This document shows, one piece after another, positions 18,350-27,748 of a stretch of 64,000 nucleotides of DNA (its first letter is position 1; each line of letters begins with the position of its first letter). Position numbers and translations under genes: made by a program. The stretch is from Ilumatobacteraceae bacterium (GTDB lineage Bacteria > Actinomycetota > Acidimicrobiia > Acidimicrobiales > Ilumatobacteraceae), in assembly GCA_022843125.1 (NCBI GenBank), contig JALHOG010000007.1, positions 24,971-88,970 on the forward strand, read 5' to 3'. The notes under the pieces are model-generated. The model saw nothing but the letters and a program-made list of their open reading frames with translations. It was not told the DNA's origin and ran no database searches.

Positions 18350-18350
<1 letters not shown>
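18318..18350 (+). CDS. leucine leader peptide MSCRELLLLM
   Basis: Ten-codon reading frame whose sixth to ninth codons are four consecutive leucines (TTG, CTT, CTC, CTT), ending in TAG. It lies 115 bp before leuA and is followed at once by a strong hairpin. Runs of codons for the end product just before RNA hairpins are the signature of ribosome-mediated transcription attenuation, known for actinobacterial leuA. Starved ribosomes would stall on the Leu codons and change the folding of the RNA that follows. Confidence 0.8.
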
Positions 18351-20168
<1,818 letters not shown>

Positions 20169-20172
20169 TCGC

Positions 20173-20877
20173 TCACGCCGTCAGGTCGGCGAGCGTGTCG
20201 GACTCGAGGTAGGCGAGCACCGCCCGGACCCGGCGGTTCACGTCGGGGTCGTCGAACAGCCCGAGTTTCGAGAAGATCGAGTTGATGTGCTTCTCGACGG
20301 CCCGGTGGCCGATGAACAGCGCCTCGCCGATCGCGACGTTGGAGCGACCGGTCGCGAGCGCGGCCAGGATCTCGAGCTCACGGGCGGTCAGCTTGGCAAC
20401 CGGCGACACCGTCTGGCGCGCACGACGATCGACCATCAGATCGGTCACCTGCCGGTCGACGAAGGAGCCGCCGGACCGCACGAGCTCGATCGCCGTCACG
20501 AGGGAGTCCGACTCGGCGACGTTGTCTTTCAGGAGGTAGCCGCGACGTTCGGCGCCGCCGCTGATCAGACGCGACAGGTAGGCCGGGTCCGCGAACTGGG
20601 ACAGCACGACCACACCCACCCACGGGTGGGTCGACCGCAGGCGCTCGGCGAGCACGATGCCCTCGTCGACGTTGGTCGGGGGCATACGGATGTCGGTGAC
20701 GACGACGTCGTGCCCGCCGGGCTCACCGAACCACGAGTCGACAGCCGACCCCAGCGCATCGAGCGACGCCGCCGTGGCCACCACCTGCACTGCCGGTTCC
20801 AGCGCCAGCAGGGCTTCGACGCCGGCGCGGATGACTGCGCTGTCGTCCGCCACGATCACCCGTACATCGTCCACCAC
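20173..20877 (-). CDS. NarL/FixJ-type response regulator
   Basis: 234 residues: receiver domain (about 5-130) with phospho-acceptor Asp in VVVTDIRMP and the conserved Lys in GYLLKDN, then a LuxR-type helix-turn-helix (about 165-215, LTARELEILAALATGRSN ... AVEKHINSIFSKLGL). The GTG start follows a TAGTGT hexamer (20889-20884, minus strand) by 6 nt. It is divergent from a receiver-only regulator and a histidine kinase, so the three are likely one signalling unit. Confidence 0.9.
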   Translation of the reverse strand: MVDDVRVIVADDSAVIRAGVEALLALEPAVQVVATAASLDALGSAVDSWFGEPGGHDVVVTDIRMPPTNVDEGIVLAERLRSTHPWVGVVVLSQFADPAYLSRLISGGAERRGYLLKDNVAESDSLVTAIELVRSGGSFVDRQVTDLMVDRRARQTVSPVAKLTARELEILAALATGRSNVAIGEALFIGHRAVEKHINSIFSKLGLFDDPDVNRRVRAVLAYLESDTLADLTA

Positions 20878-20976
20878 ACCGGAACACTACGACGCGCCGC
20901 ACACCACACGACCAGATTTTCGCACTGCCCGGAACTGGTGCTGGCACGATGGACACCGATCACGCCAGCCGCGAAC

Positions 20977-21390
20977 ATGGCACGGATGTCGTCGGGTCGA
21001 CCGAACGCTGGAACGCACCGAGCGCTCACACTGCTCGTCATCGACGACCATCCGGCGTTCCATGCTGCGATCGATGTGATGTGCGTCGCGGACGGCGGCA
21101 TCGAGGTCGCCGCCCACGCCACCTCGGTCGCCGAGGGGATGGCCGCGCTGGACGGCGAGCCGGACCTCGTGCTGCTCGACGTGAACATGGCCGAGATCGA
21201 CGGCATCACCGGCGCCCGGATGATCATCGCCGAGCGACCCGACCTCCCCATCATCATCTGCTCGACGGCTCCCCGCAGAGCGCTGCCGCCGCTCCCCGAC
21301 CATCCTGGTGTCACGTTCATCGGCAAGGAGGACCTCGACGCCGCTGCGCTCCACGACTGGTACAGGGCCCGCTGCGGTCGTCGTGACTGA
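20977..21390 (+). CDS. stand-alone receiver-domain response regulator
   Basis: 137 residues containing only a CheY-like receiver: acidic pair in LLVIDDHPAF, phospho-acceptor in LVLLDVNMAEIDG and a late Lys in FIGKEDL. There is no DNA-binding output domain. The stop overlaps the proposed start of the histidine kinase by 8 nt, so they are translated together. It may act as a phosphate sink or a relay between the kinase and the divergent NarL-type regulator. The exact start (20977 or an ATG nine bases later) is uncertain. Confidence 0.8.
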   Translation: MARMSSGRPNAGTHRALTLLVIDDHPAFHAAIDVMCVADGGIEVAAHATSVAEGMAALDGEPDLVLLDVNMAEIDGITGARMIIAERPDLPIIICSTAPRRALPPLPDHPGVTFIGKEDLDAAALHDWYRARCGRRD

Positions 21391-23776
21391 GCCGGTGGCC
21401 GTCTCCGTCACCTGGCCCCGCCGGCGGCCGCTCAGCCCGTCGGAGCTCCGGCTCCGCCAGCTGGTGACGACGAACGTTCGCAGTGAACTCGTCGGCAAGG
21501 TCAGCCTCACGGCCCTCGCGATCGTCCTGAACTCGCCGTGGATGTGGCTGCTCTGGGCCACGCAGTTCGCCGTGCTCGGCGGGGTGTGGTTGGCACGCAC
21601 GGCACTCGAGCGCTCGAGCACCGACCGCGCACTCCTCATCCTCGTCTGCAGCCACAGTGTCGGTGGGCTCGGTGCGGTCATCGCGCTCCCCGACATCGCC
21701 CCGCTCGTGATGCTCGTGCTGTTCGGCGATCTCACGCTCAGCGGGTTCGCAACACGGACCGGCGTGCGCCCGTACCTCGCGACGTGCCTCGCGATGATCA
21801 GTGCCGTTGCGCTGCTGAGCCTCAGTCGATGGTCCGACCTGCGCGACGATGTCCCGATTGCGCTGGTGGTCGTCGCGTTCGCGATCCAGGGTCTGGCGAG
21901 CGGTTGGATCACGGCGACGAGCAGCAGGGAGACGTACACGCGCCTGCGCGACCGCGGCGAACGTCTGCGGTCACTGACCGAACGGATGCGCACCGCCGAT
22001 CGCGACGAGCGGCTCAGCGTTGCGAACCGGCTGTCGGCGGGGACCATCGCCGACCTCGGCCTGCTCCGCGATCGCGTTGCCGACATCCACGCAGCCGAAT
22101 CCGAGCATGATCGCAGGGCACACCTTGCAGCAGGAGCAACCCTCGCCAAGCGCAGCCTCGCACGACTCCGCGAGCTCTCCCACGGGCTGTATCCCGACGT
22201 GCTGCACCAGCACGGCCTGGCAGCAGCGATCGCCTCGCTCGATGCACTCGCCGAACGGGACGAGCTGAACGCGACCGCACGTGCCGTGCTCGCATCGCAT
22301 CCGCCCGACCGGCTGCCGGGGACGATCGAGTCGGCCTTCTACGCGTGCACCGTCGCGGCGCTCCCGGCGATGCCGCCCGGCGCGGTGCTCGTCACCGCCG
22401 TCGAGGTCCGCGACGGCTGGGCCGAGCTGCTGCTGAGCGGACCCGGTTTCGCACCCGACGCCGGTGTCGAGGCGGCTCTACGCGACCAGGCGAGCGCCGT
22501 CTCGGGCGAGATGGCACTCATCGCCGCCGCCCCCGACGCTGTGGTCCACGTTGCCGCCCCACTCGCGCCACCCGTCGCCGCCGGCCCGTCGTCGTTCGAT
22601 GTGCAGCATCCGGTCCCGATCCTCCGACGCTTCATCGACGTCAGCGTGCTGCTGTGCGGCATCGGACTGCCGGTCTCGGCTGCGGTCTGGGTCGCGACGA
22701 GGTCGCCTGCCGTGGCCGTGGTGTTCGGCGTGCTGTGCGTCGTGATGGCGAGTGTGCTGGCCGCACGGGCGGCCGAGCGGCGCGCCAACGCAACGCTGGC
22801 GCTCGCCCTGCTGTCGTTCGAGACGTCGTTCGCGGGTATCGCCGTCACTGCGGCGGTCCCCGACTTCGCTCCGGTCTCCGCTCTGATCGTGACCATGCCG
22901 CTCATCCTCGGTCTCCCTCACCTGGCCCCACGGCACCTCGACGCGGTGGGCATGGTGCAGACCCTGATGATCACAGCGGTGGTACTGCTCGGCTTGCTGC
23001 GCACCGGCGTGGTCGACGACGTCGGCCTCCCGCTGTGGGTGCCGCTCACGGTGCTCGCCCCGGCGTCGCTGGCGGTCGCGAGCCTCGTCGTCGTCGCGCT
23101 GGCCGACGGGCGCGCTGCGACCGACGCGGCGAACGAACGTCTGCAGGCGGCACTGCGCGAACTGCTCGTCACGTTCGACACCACGCGCCATCGCATCGAA
23201 CGCGACCTGCACGACGGCGCTCAACAACACCTCGCTGCGCTCGCCATCCAGTTCGGTGTGGGCGGGAAGCTCGTGGGCACGCCCGAGCGCGTGGGCCCCG
23301 TACTCGACCGTGTCGCCCAACAGATCGACGAGGCCCGAGCCCAGCTGCAGATGCTCGTCGACGGTTCGTTCGGCGACACCGTGCGCACCATCGGGCTCGC
23401 AACGGCCCTCGAGCGAACCGCGGCGCTCGCCGGCCGCCCCGTCAACGTCACCACGGTCGGCACCGAACAGTTGCCCGACCACCTCGCGCTCGTCACGTAC
23501 TTCGCCTGCCACGAGGCGATCCAGAACGCCACCAAGCATGCGGGCGCCACCGCTGCGATCGATGTCGACATCCGAACGGTCACCGGCGTCGAGGGATCAC
23601 GGGTCGAGTTCTCCGTCACCGACGATGGCCACGGCTGCGAACAGGCCCACCTCGAGTCTGGGCGCGGGATGCGCTCCCTGCGTCAGCGGATCGAGGAAGT
23701 CGGCGGCGTACTCGACGCCGCGTCGGCACCTGGTCGCGGCACGAGCCTGACCGGGGTGATCCCGGTCAGGCTCTGA
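21383..23776 (+). CDS. double-module NarX/LiaS-type sensor histidine kinase, first module degenerate
   Basis: 797-residue membrane protein made of two kinase-like modules in tandem. Each has about five membrane segments followed by a HisKA_3-type helical domain. The first (membrane part about 30-165, helical part about 190-275) keeps the family's SHGLYPDVLHQHGLAAAI segment but has no phospho-acceptor His: the place of DLHDG reads ANRLSAG. It also lacks the ATPase N-box. The second module has intact ERDLHDGAQQH (His610), CHEAIQNATKHAG as N-box, DDGHGCE and GRGMRSLRQRI. Thus the C-terminal half is the active kinase and the N-terminal half a likely regulatory copy. It is coupled to the receiver-only gene upstream. 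The GTG at 21395 is an alternative start. Confidence 0.85.
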   Translation: MTEPVAVSVTWPRRRPLSPSELRLRQLVTTNVRSELVGKVSLTALAIVLNSPWMWLLWATQFAVLGGVWLARTALERSSTDRALLILVCSHSVGGLGAVIALPDIAPLVMLVLFGDLTLSGFATRTGVRPYLATCLAMISAVALLSLSRWSDLRDDVPIALVVVAFAIQGLASGWITATSSRETYTRLRDRGERLRSLTERMRTADRDERLSVANRLSAGTIADLGLLRDRVADIHAAESEHDRRAHLAAGATLAKRSLARLRELSHGLYPDVLHQHGLAAAIASLDALAERDELNATARAVLASHPPDRLPGTIESAFYACTVAALPAMPPGAVLVTAVEVRDGWAELLLSGPGFAPDAGVEAALRDQASAVSGEMALIAAAPDAVVHVAAPLAPPVAAGPSSFDVQHPVPILRRFIDVSVLLCGIGLPVSAAVWVATRSPAVAVVFGVLCVVMASVLAARAAERRANATLALALLSFETSFAGIAVTAAVPDFAPVSALIVTMPLILGLPHLAPRHLDAVGMVQTLMITAVVLLGLLRTGVVDDVGLPLWVPLTVLAPASLAVASLVVVALADGRAATDAANERLQAALRELLVTFDTTRHRIERDLHDGAQQHLAALAIQFGVGGKLVGTPERVGPVLDRVAQQIDEARAQLQMLVDGSFGDTVRTIGLATALERTAALAGRPVNVTTVGTEQLPDHLALVTYFACHEAIQNATKHAGATAAIDVDIRTVTGVEGSRVEFSVTDDGHGCEQAHLESGRGMRSLRQRIEEVGGVLDAASAPGRGTSLTGVIPVRL

Positions 23777-23954
23777 CGCCGCGCGAGCCGGCCGGCTCAG
23801 CCCAAACAGGGCAGCTGCTGTGTCGGCGAGCAGCTCGTGCCGTCCGCCCGATCGCACTGAGGAACGTCTTGTTCGCCATGCCCTCGATCATCGAGATGTT
23901 GTCGTGCCGTGACAGTCGTGCCACCACGACTTCGCCGCTCCCGTCCCCGCTCAT
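23766..23954 (-). CDS. possible small hypothetical or remnant gene
   Basis: A 62-residue reading frame (start MSGDGSGEVVVARLSRHDNI) whose composition is less arginine-rich than the usual antisense shadows here, and which continues sensibly upstream of its first ATG (WFAPAEFLCA) without a start codon. It may be a small gene or the decayed 3' end of a longer one. It overlaps the end of the kinase gene by 11 bp. No family is recognised. Confidence 0.25.
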   Translation of the reverse strand: MSGDGSGEVVVARLSRHDNISMIEGMANKTFLSAIGRTARAARRHSSCPVWAEPAGSRGVRA

Positions 23955-24014
23955 CGCGCACAGGAACTCGGCGGGCGCGAACCACGCACGGTGGCTGCGT
24001 CTAGGGTGAGCAGC

Positions 24015-24461
24015 ATGTACATCGTGCTGCGGCGCATCTTCCTCCTCGGCGTGCTCGGCGGCGCAGGGTTCGCCGGCTGGAGCGCTTGGCAGCGACGCAA
24101 CGAGGCAGTCGGCGTGGTCGGCACACCCGTCTGGCCGTCGTTCGAGCCAGCTGCGTCGAACCCCGCAGCGACGCCCGCTGCCGAGCCCGCGAGATTCGCC
24201 GCGATCCCCGACGACGCAACCGCCAATGACCCTGCGACCGACACCCACGACGGGTCGGCCGATGCCTCGCACGCCCATCCGGCTCGATGGGTCACCCCGG
24301 TCGACGGTGACTGCCCTCCCGGTTACCCGATCAAGGCGAACGACAACTCGGGCATCTTCCATGTGCCCGGCGGCCGCTTCTACGTGCGAACCGTGCCCGA
24401 GCGCTGCTACGCCGACGCAGCCGATGCCGAGGCCGACGGCTACCGTCGCGCCAAGGCCTGA
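24015..24461 (+). CDS. membrane-anchored sunset-domain-like protein
   Basis: 148 residues: one N-terminal membrane anchor (about 5-24), an Ala/Pro-rich linker, and a C-terminal module (about 100-148) with the [30 protein letters not shown] and [11 protein letters not shown] pattern. This matches the small Cys-containing domain called sunset in actinobacterial annotation, often at the end of nuclease-like or anchored proteins; its function is unknown. TAGGGT (24002-24007) ends 7 nt before the ATG, so the transcript is predicted to be leaderless. Confidence 0.7.
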   Translation: MYIVLRRIFLLGVLGGAGFAGWSAWQRRNEAVGVVGTPVWPSFEPAASNPAATPAAEPARFAAIPDDATANDPATDTHDGSADASHAHPARWVTPVDGDCPPGYPIKANDNSGIFHVPGGRFYVRTVPERCYADAADAEADGYRRAKA

Positions 24462-24502
24462 ATCTGGGCCCACCCACCCCACGAAACACACCAGGAGCCG
24501 TC

Positions 24503-24694
24503 ATGAAGGTGACCGTCGAGTACGAGATGTGCGCGTCAACCGGGGGCTGCATGCAGATCTGCCCCGAGGTCTTCGAGGTGCGGAGCGACGGCTACCTCTA
24601 CGTCCTGCAGGACGAGCCCGGCGAAGAGCTGCACGACAAGGTGCGCGAGGCCGCCGACCTCTGCCCCACCGCCGCCATCATCCTCGAGGGCTGA
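24503..24694 (+). CDS. small ferredoxin
   Basis: 63-residue iron-sulfur protein. Cysteines are at 10, 16, 20 and 54 ([16 protein letters not shown] and LCPTAAI). The related three-Cys ferredoxins that serve actinobacterial P450s have Ala at the third position (APEVF) and hold [3Fe-4S]; the extra Cys20 here predicts a [4Fe-4S] cluster. No P450 or reductase is nearby, so the partner is unknown. A CAGGAGC site stands 9 nt before the ATG. Confidence 0.85.
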   Translation: MKVTVEYEMCASTGGCMQICPEVFEVRSDGYLYVLQDEPGEELHDKVREAADLCPTAAIILEG

Positions 24695-24702
24695 CACGCC
24701 GC

Positions 24703-25518
24703 GTGGGTTTCCACGATCAGCTCCGGCGTTCCTGGGACGCGTCGGGATCCCTGTTGTGCGTCGGGCTCGATCCCGACCCGGCGAAATTCCCGGCGCCGCT
24801 CGATCACGGCAACGAGTCGCTGCTGCGCTTCTGCACCGAGATCGTCGATGCCACCGCCGACCTCGTCTGCGCGTTCAAGCCCCAGATCGCGTACTTCGCG
24901 TCGCAGCGGGCCGAAGGCGCGCTCGAACAACTGTGTGCCTACATCCGTGACCGGTACCCGGACGTCACGCTGATCCTCGACGCCAAGCGCGGCGACATCG
25001 GTTCGACCGCCGAGCACTATGCGCGGGAGGCGTTCGGCCGGTACGGCGCCCATGCAGTCACCGCCAACCCGTATCTCGGCGGCGACTCGGTCGAACCGTT
25101 CTTCGCGCACGGCGGCGGCGTCATCGCGCTGTGCCGGACCTCGAACCCGGGTGGCGACGACCTGCAGTCGCTCGACTGCGGCGGCCGTCCGTTGTACGTC
25201 CGGGTCGCCGAGATGGTCGCCAACGAGTGGGCGCCCCGCGGCGACTGCGGACTCGTCGTCGGGGCCACCTACCCCGACGAATTGCGCACGGTACGCGAGG
25301 TCGTCGGTGACCTGCCGATCCTGGTGCCCGGCATCGGCGCACAGGGCGGCGACGCCCAGGCTGCGACCGCGGCGGGCATCACGGCCGACCACCGCGGGCT
25401 GATCATCAGCTCATCGCGAGCGATCATCTATGCGAGCAGCGGTGAGGACTTCGCCGAGGCGGCACGGGCGGCGGCGATCGACGCACGCGACTCACTGGTA
25501 CCGATCACACCACGCTGA
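24703..25518 (+). CDS. pyrF: orotidine 5'-phosphate decarboxylase (type 2)
   Basis: 271-residue enzyme making UMP from OMP, the last step of pyrimidine synthesis. It is the longer type-2 form usual in actinobacteria. The catalytic tetrad is visible in FKPQIAYF and [14 protein letters not shown]; the phosphate loop is near [10 protein letters not shown]. The GTG start lies 8 nt after the ferredoxin stop, so the two may be co-transcribed although unrelated in function. Confidence 0.94.
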   Translation: MGFHDQLRRSWDASGSLLCVGLDPDPAKFPAPLDHGNESLLRFCTEIVDATADLVCAFKPQIAYFASQRAEGALEQLCAYIRDRYPDVTLILDAKRGDIGSTAEHYAREAFGRYGAHAVTANPYLGGDSVEPFFAHGGGVIALCRTSNPGGDDLQSLDCGGRPLYVRVAEMVANEWAPRGDCGLVVGATYPDELRTVREVVGDLPILVPGIGAQGGDAQAATAAGITADHRGLIISSSRAIIYASSGEDFAEAARAAAIDARDSLVPITPR

Positions 25519-25568
25519 CGTCCGAAACCCACCGACATCGCCGTGGGCTGTCGGTGCACGATGGCGAC

Positions 25569-26387
25569 ATGCCCACGACCGACCCCGTCGCACGCCGTTC
25601 ACGATTCTTCGACCTCCACGCCCGGTCCGAAGTGTTCGTGATGCCCAATCCGTGGGACGTCGGCTCGGCGAGACTCCTCGGGCACGCAGGGTTCGAAGCC
25701 CTGGCGACCACGAGCGCCGGGTTCGCGTGGTCGCAGGGCCGCGACGACTACGGCGTCACGCTCGACGAACTCGTCGACCACGTCCGCCGCATCGCAGCGG
25801 CGGTCGACGTCCCGGTCAACGTCGACAGCGAGCGGCTGTTCGCCGAGACGCTCGACGGGGTCGCAGCGACCGTGCACCTGCTGCACGAGGCCGGTGCCGC
25901 TGGTTGCTCCATCGAGGACTGGAGCGGCGCAGCAGGCGCGATCGACCCGATCGGCCTCGCGACGGAACGGGTTGCGGCGGCCGCGGAGGCCGCTCACCGA
26001 GATCCGGGCGATCGCCTCCTGTTGACCGCACGCTGCGAGAACTTCCTGCGCGGCGTGAACGACCTCGACGACACGATCGCACGCCTGGTCGCCTACCGCG
26101 ACGCCGGCGCCGACTGCGTCTACGCGCCGGGGCTCACGACCACCGATCAGATCGCCGACGTCGTCGATGCAGTCGGCGTGCCCGTCAACGTGCTCGCTCT
26201 GCCCGGCGGGCCGTCGGTCGCTCAGATCGGAGCAGCAGGAGCACGGCGTGTGTCGGTCGGCAGCTCGTTCGCGAGCACCGCCTACGGTGCGCTCATGACC
26301 GCAGCGAAGGAGCTGCGCGAGCGCGGCACGAGTGACTACCTGGCAATCGCCCTGCAGCCCGAGGATCGTCGAGCACTCCGCACCTGA
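25569..26387 (+). CDS. isocitrate lyase/PEP-mutase superfamily enzyme
   Basis: 272-residue TIM-barrel protein of the ICL/PEPM superfamily. It opens with FVMPNPWDVGSARLL, has the VNVDSERLF metal-site region and SIEDWSG, and ends with a barrel strand VNVLALPGG. Members cleave or rearrange 2-hydroxy acids (carboxy-phosphonoenolpyruvate, 2-methylisocitrate, oxaloacetate). The usual lyase KKCG loop is absent, so it is not a true isocitrate lyase. The substrate cannot be named. A GTG at 25554 is an alternative start. Confidence 0.8.
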   Translation: MPTTDPVARRSRFFDLHARSEVFVMPNPWDVGSARLLGHAGFEALATTSAGFAWSQGRDDYGVTLDELVDHVRRIAAAVDVPVNVDSERLFAETLDGVAATVHLLHEAGAAGCSIEDWSGAAGAIDPIGLATERVAAAAEAAHRDPGDRLLLTARCENFLRGVNDLDDTIARLVAYRDAGADCVYAPGLTTTDQIADVVDAVGVPVNVLALPGGPSVAQIGAAGARRVSVGSSFASTAYGALMTAAKELRERGTSDYLAIALQPEDRRALRT

Positions 26388-26419
26388 TCCGGCCACTTGA
26401 CGAATTCTCGAAGCAGGCT

Positions 26420-26446
26420 TCAACCCAGGCGGTGCCATGCCGATAA
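26420..26446 (+). promoter_or_regulatory. sigma-28 (FliA/WhiG)-type promoter
   Basis: TCAA (26420-26423), 15 bp, then GCCGATAA (26439-26446). The consensus is TAAA-N15-GCCGATAA, so 11 of 12 defined positions match with exact spacing. The -10 ends 7 nt before the GTG at 26454, predicting a leaderless mRNA for the diguanylate cyclase. Confidence 0.6.
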
Positions 26447-26453
26447 GCCCCAG

Positions 26454-27698
26454 GTGACCGGTGAGCACACACCTCCTCCCAGCGAATGGGATGCTGCGGC
26501 GATGCTCGACGCGCTCCCGGAGATGGTCAACCGGTACCGCGTCACCGACCTCTCCATCACCTTCTGCAACCAGGCCTGGGCAGCGCAGTACGGGGTCACC
26601 CCGGCCGAGGCCATCGGGCTCCGGCTCGATCAGTTCCTGACGCAGGACGAGCTCACCGGCCTGCGCATCCAGCTCGCCAGTCTCGGGCCGCATCGACCCG
26701 TGATCGCCGACACGGTGCCGCGGTCGTCCCACTCGGCGACCGGTCAGTGGGTGGCGTGGGTCGATCGGTACCTGATCGGGCCAACCGGCGCCGAGGTGCT
26801 GTCGGTGGGTCGCGACGTCACCGAGCGACACACAGCGGAGCTCGCGCTCGCCGCCAGTGAGGCCCGGTTCCGTGCGTTCGCGGAGCGAGCGTCCGACATC
26901 GTGTGGAACGTGGTCGTCGATCCGGTCCCCCGCTTCGACTACGTGAGCCCCTCGGCCGAGGTGATCCTGGGGTATCCGCCGGCCTTCTTCATCGAGAACT
27001 TCCAGCGCTTCGTCGACCTGGTCGACGACACCGGCCGCAACGCGATCGAGCGGACCCTCAAGGGTGAGCGAACACTCGATCAGTTCGACTTCCACATCCG
27101 GCACGCGAACGGCTCGGTCGTCATCTGCGAGACCCGCACGGCACCCGTTCCGTCGGGCCTGCAGGGTGTCAGTCGTGACGTCACCGAGCTCCGGCGGTTG
27201 CAGGAGACGCTCGCTGCACATGCTCTCCGCGATCCGCTCACCGGGCTCGCCAACCGCCGCCTCCTCGACGAGTTGCTGGACACCGAGCTCGCCCGGTCAC
27301 GTCGCACCGGCACGCCGCTCGCTGTGGCGTACGTGGATGTCGACGGCCTGAAGCAGGTCAACGATGCGCACGGCCATGACGCCGGCGACGTCGTGCTGCG
27401 CGAAACCGCACGGCGCCTCCTCAAGGCGGTTCGCGGCGCCGACGTGGTGGCTCGGATCGGCGGCGACGAGTTCGTCGTCGTGTACGAGCCCGACGATCCC
27501 GCGTCGGATCACCTGGTCGATCGCATCGAAGATCTGCTCGCGGAGCCGATCGACATCGGTGCGGCCGACTCGATACGGTGCCCGGCGAGCGTCGGGACGG
27601 CCGACACCAGGACGGTCGGGACCAACCCGGAACGCCTGCTCGCAGCAGCCGACGACGCCATGTACCAGGTCAAGCGGGCACGCCGCACGCGTCCGTGA
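26454..27698 (+). CDS. PAS-PAS-GGDEF diguanylate cyclase
   Basis: 414-residue soluble signalling enzyme. Two PAS domains (about 15-130 and 140-250, the second starting ARFRAFAERASDIVWNV) precede a GGDEF domain (about 255-410). The active-site motif RIGGDEFVVVYE is intact, and the inhibitory I-site RxxD (RGAD) stands five residues before it, so it should make c-di-GMP and be product-inhibited. It has no membrane segment; the PAS domains are likely to sense a small ligand. The GTG start is favoured over a TTG at 26397 because the sigma-28-type promoter lies between them. Confidence 0.9.
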   Translation: MTGEHTPPPSEWDAAAMLDALPEMVNRYRVTDLSITFCNQAWAAQYGVTPAEAIGLRLDQFLTQDELTGLRIQLASLGPHRPVIADTVPRSSHSATGQWVAWVDRYLIGPTGAEVLSVGRDVTERHTAELALAASEARFRAFAERASDIVWNVVVDPVPRFDYVSPSAEVILGYPPAFFIENFQRFVDLVDDTGRNAIERTLKGERTLDQFDFHIRHANGSVVICETRTAPVPSGLQGVSRDVTELRRLQETLAAHALRDPLTGLANRRLLDELLDTELARSRRTGTPLAVAYVDVDGLKQVNDAHGHDAGDVVLRETARRLLKAVRGADVVARIGGDEFVVVYEPDDPASDHLVDRIEDLLAEPIDIGAADSIRCPASVGTADTRTVGTNPERLLAAADDAMYQVKRARRTRP

Positions 27699-27710
27699 CC
27701 GCACCGCTGC

Positions 27711-27737
27711 CAGCGAGCCTCTGACAGCGAGCCTCTG
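27711..27737. repeat. short direct repeat between convergent genes
   Basis: CAGCGAGCCTCTG occurs at 27711-27723 and again at 27725-27737, one base apart, in the 50-bp gap between the cyclase and serA stops. It looks like a replication-slippage duplication. Confidence 0.7.
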
Positions 27738-27748
27738 CCAACGCGGCC

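Noticed and set aside
27711-27737. Direct repeat considered as an attachment site or target-site duplication
   Set aside because: The copies are one base apart with nothing between them, so no inserted element exists.
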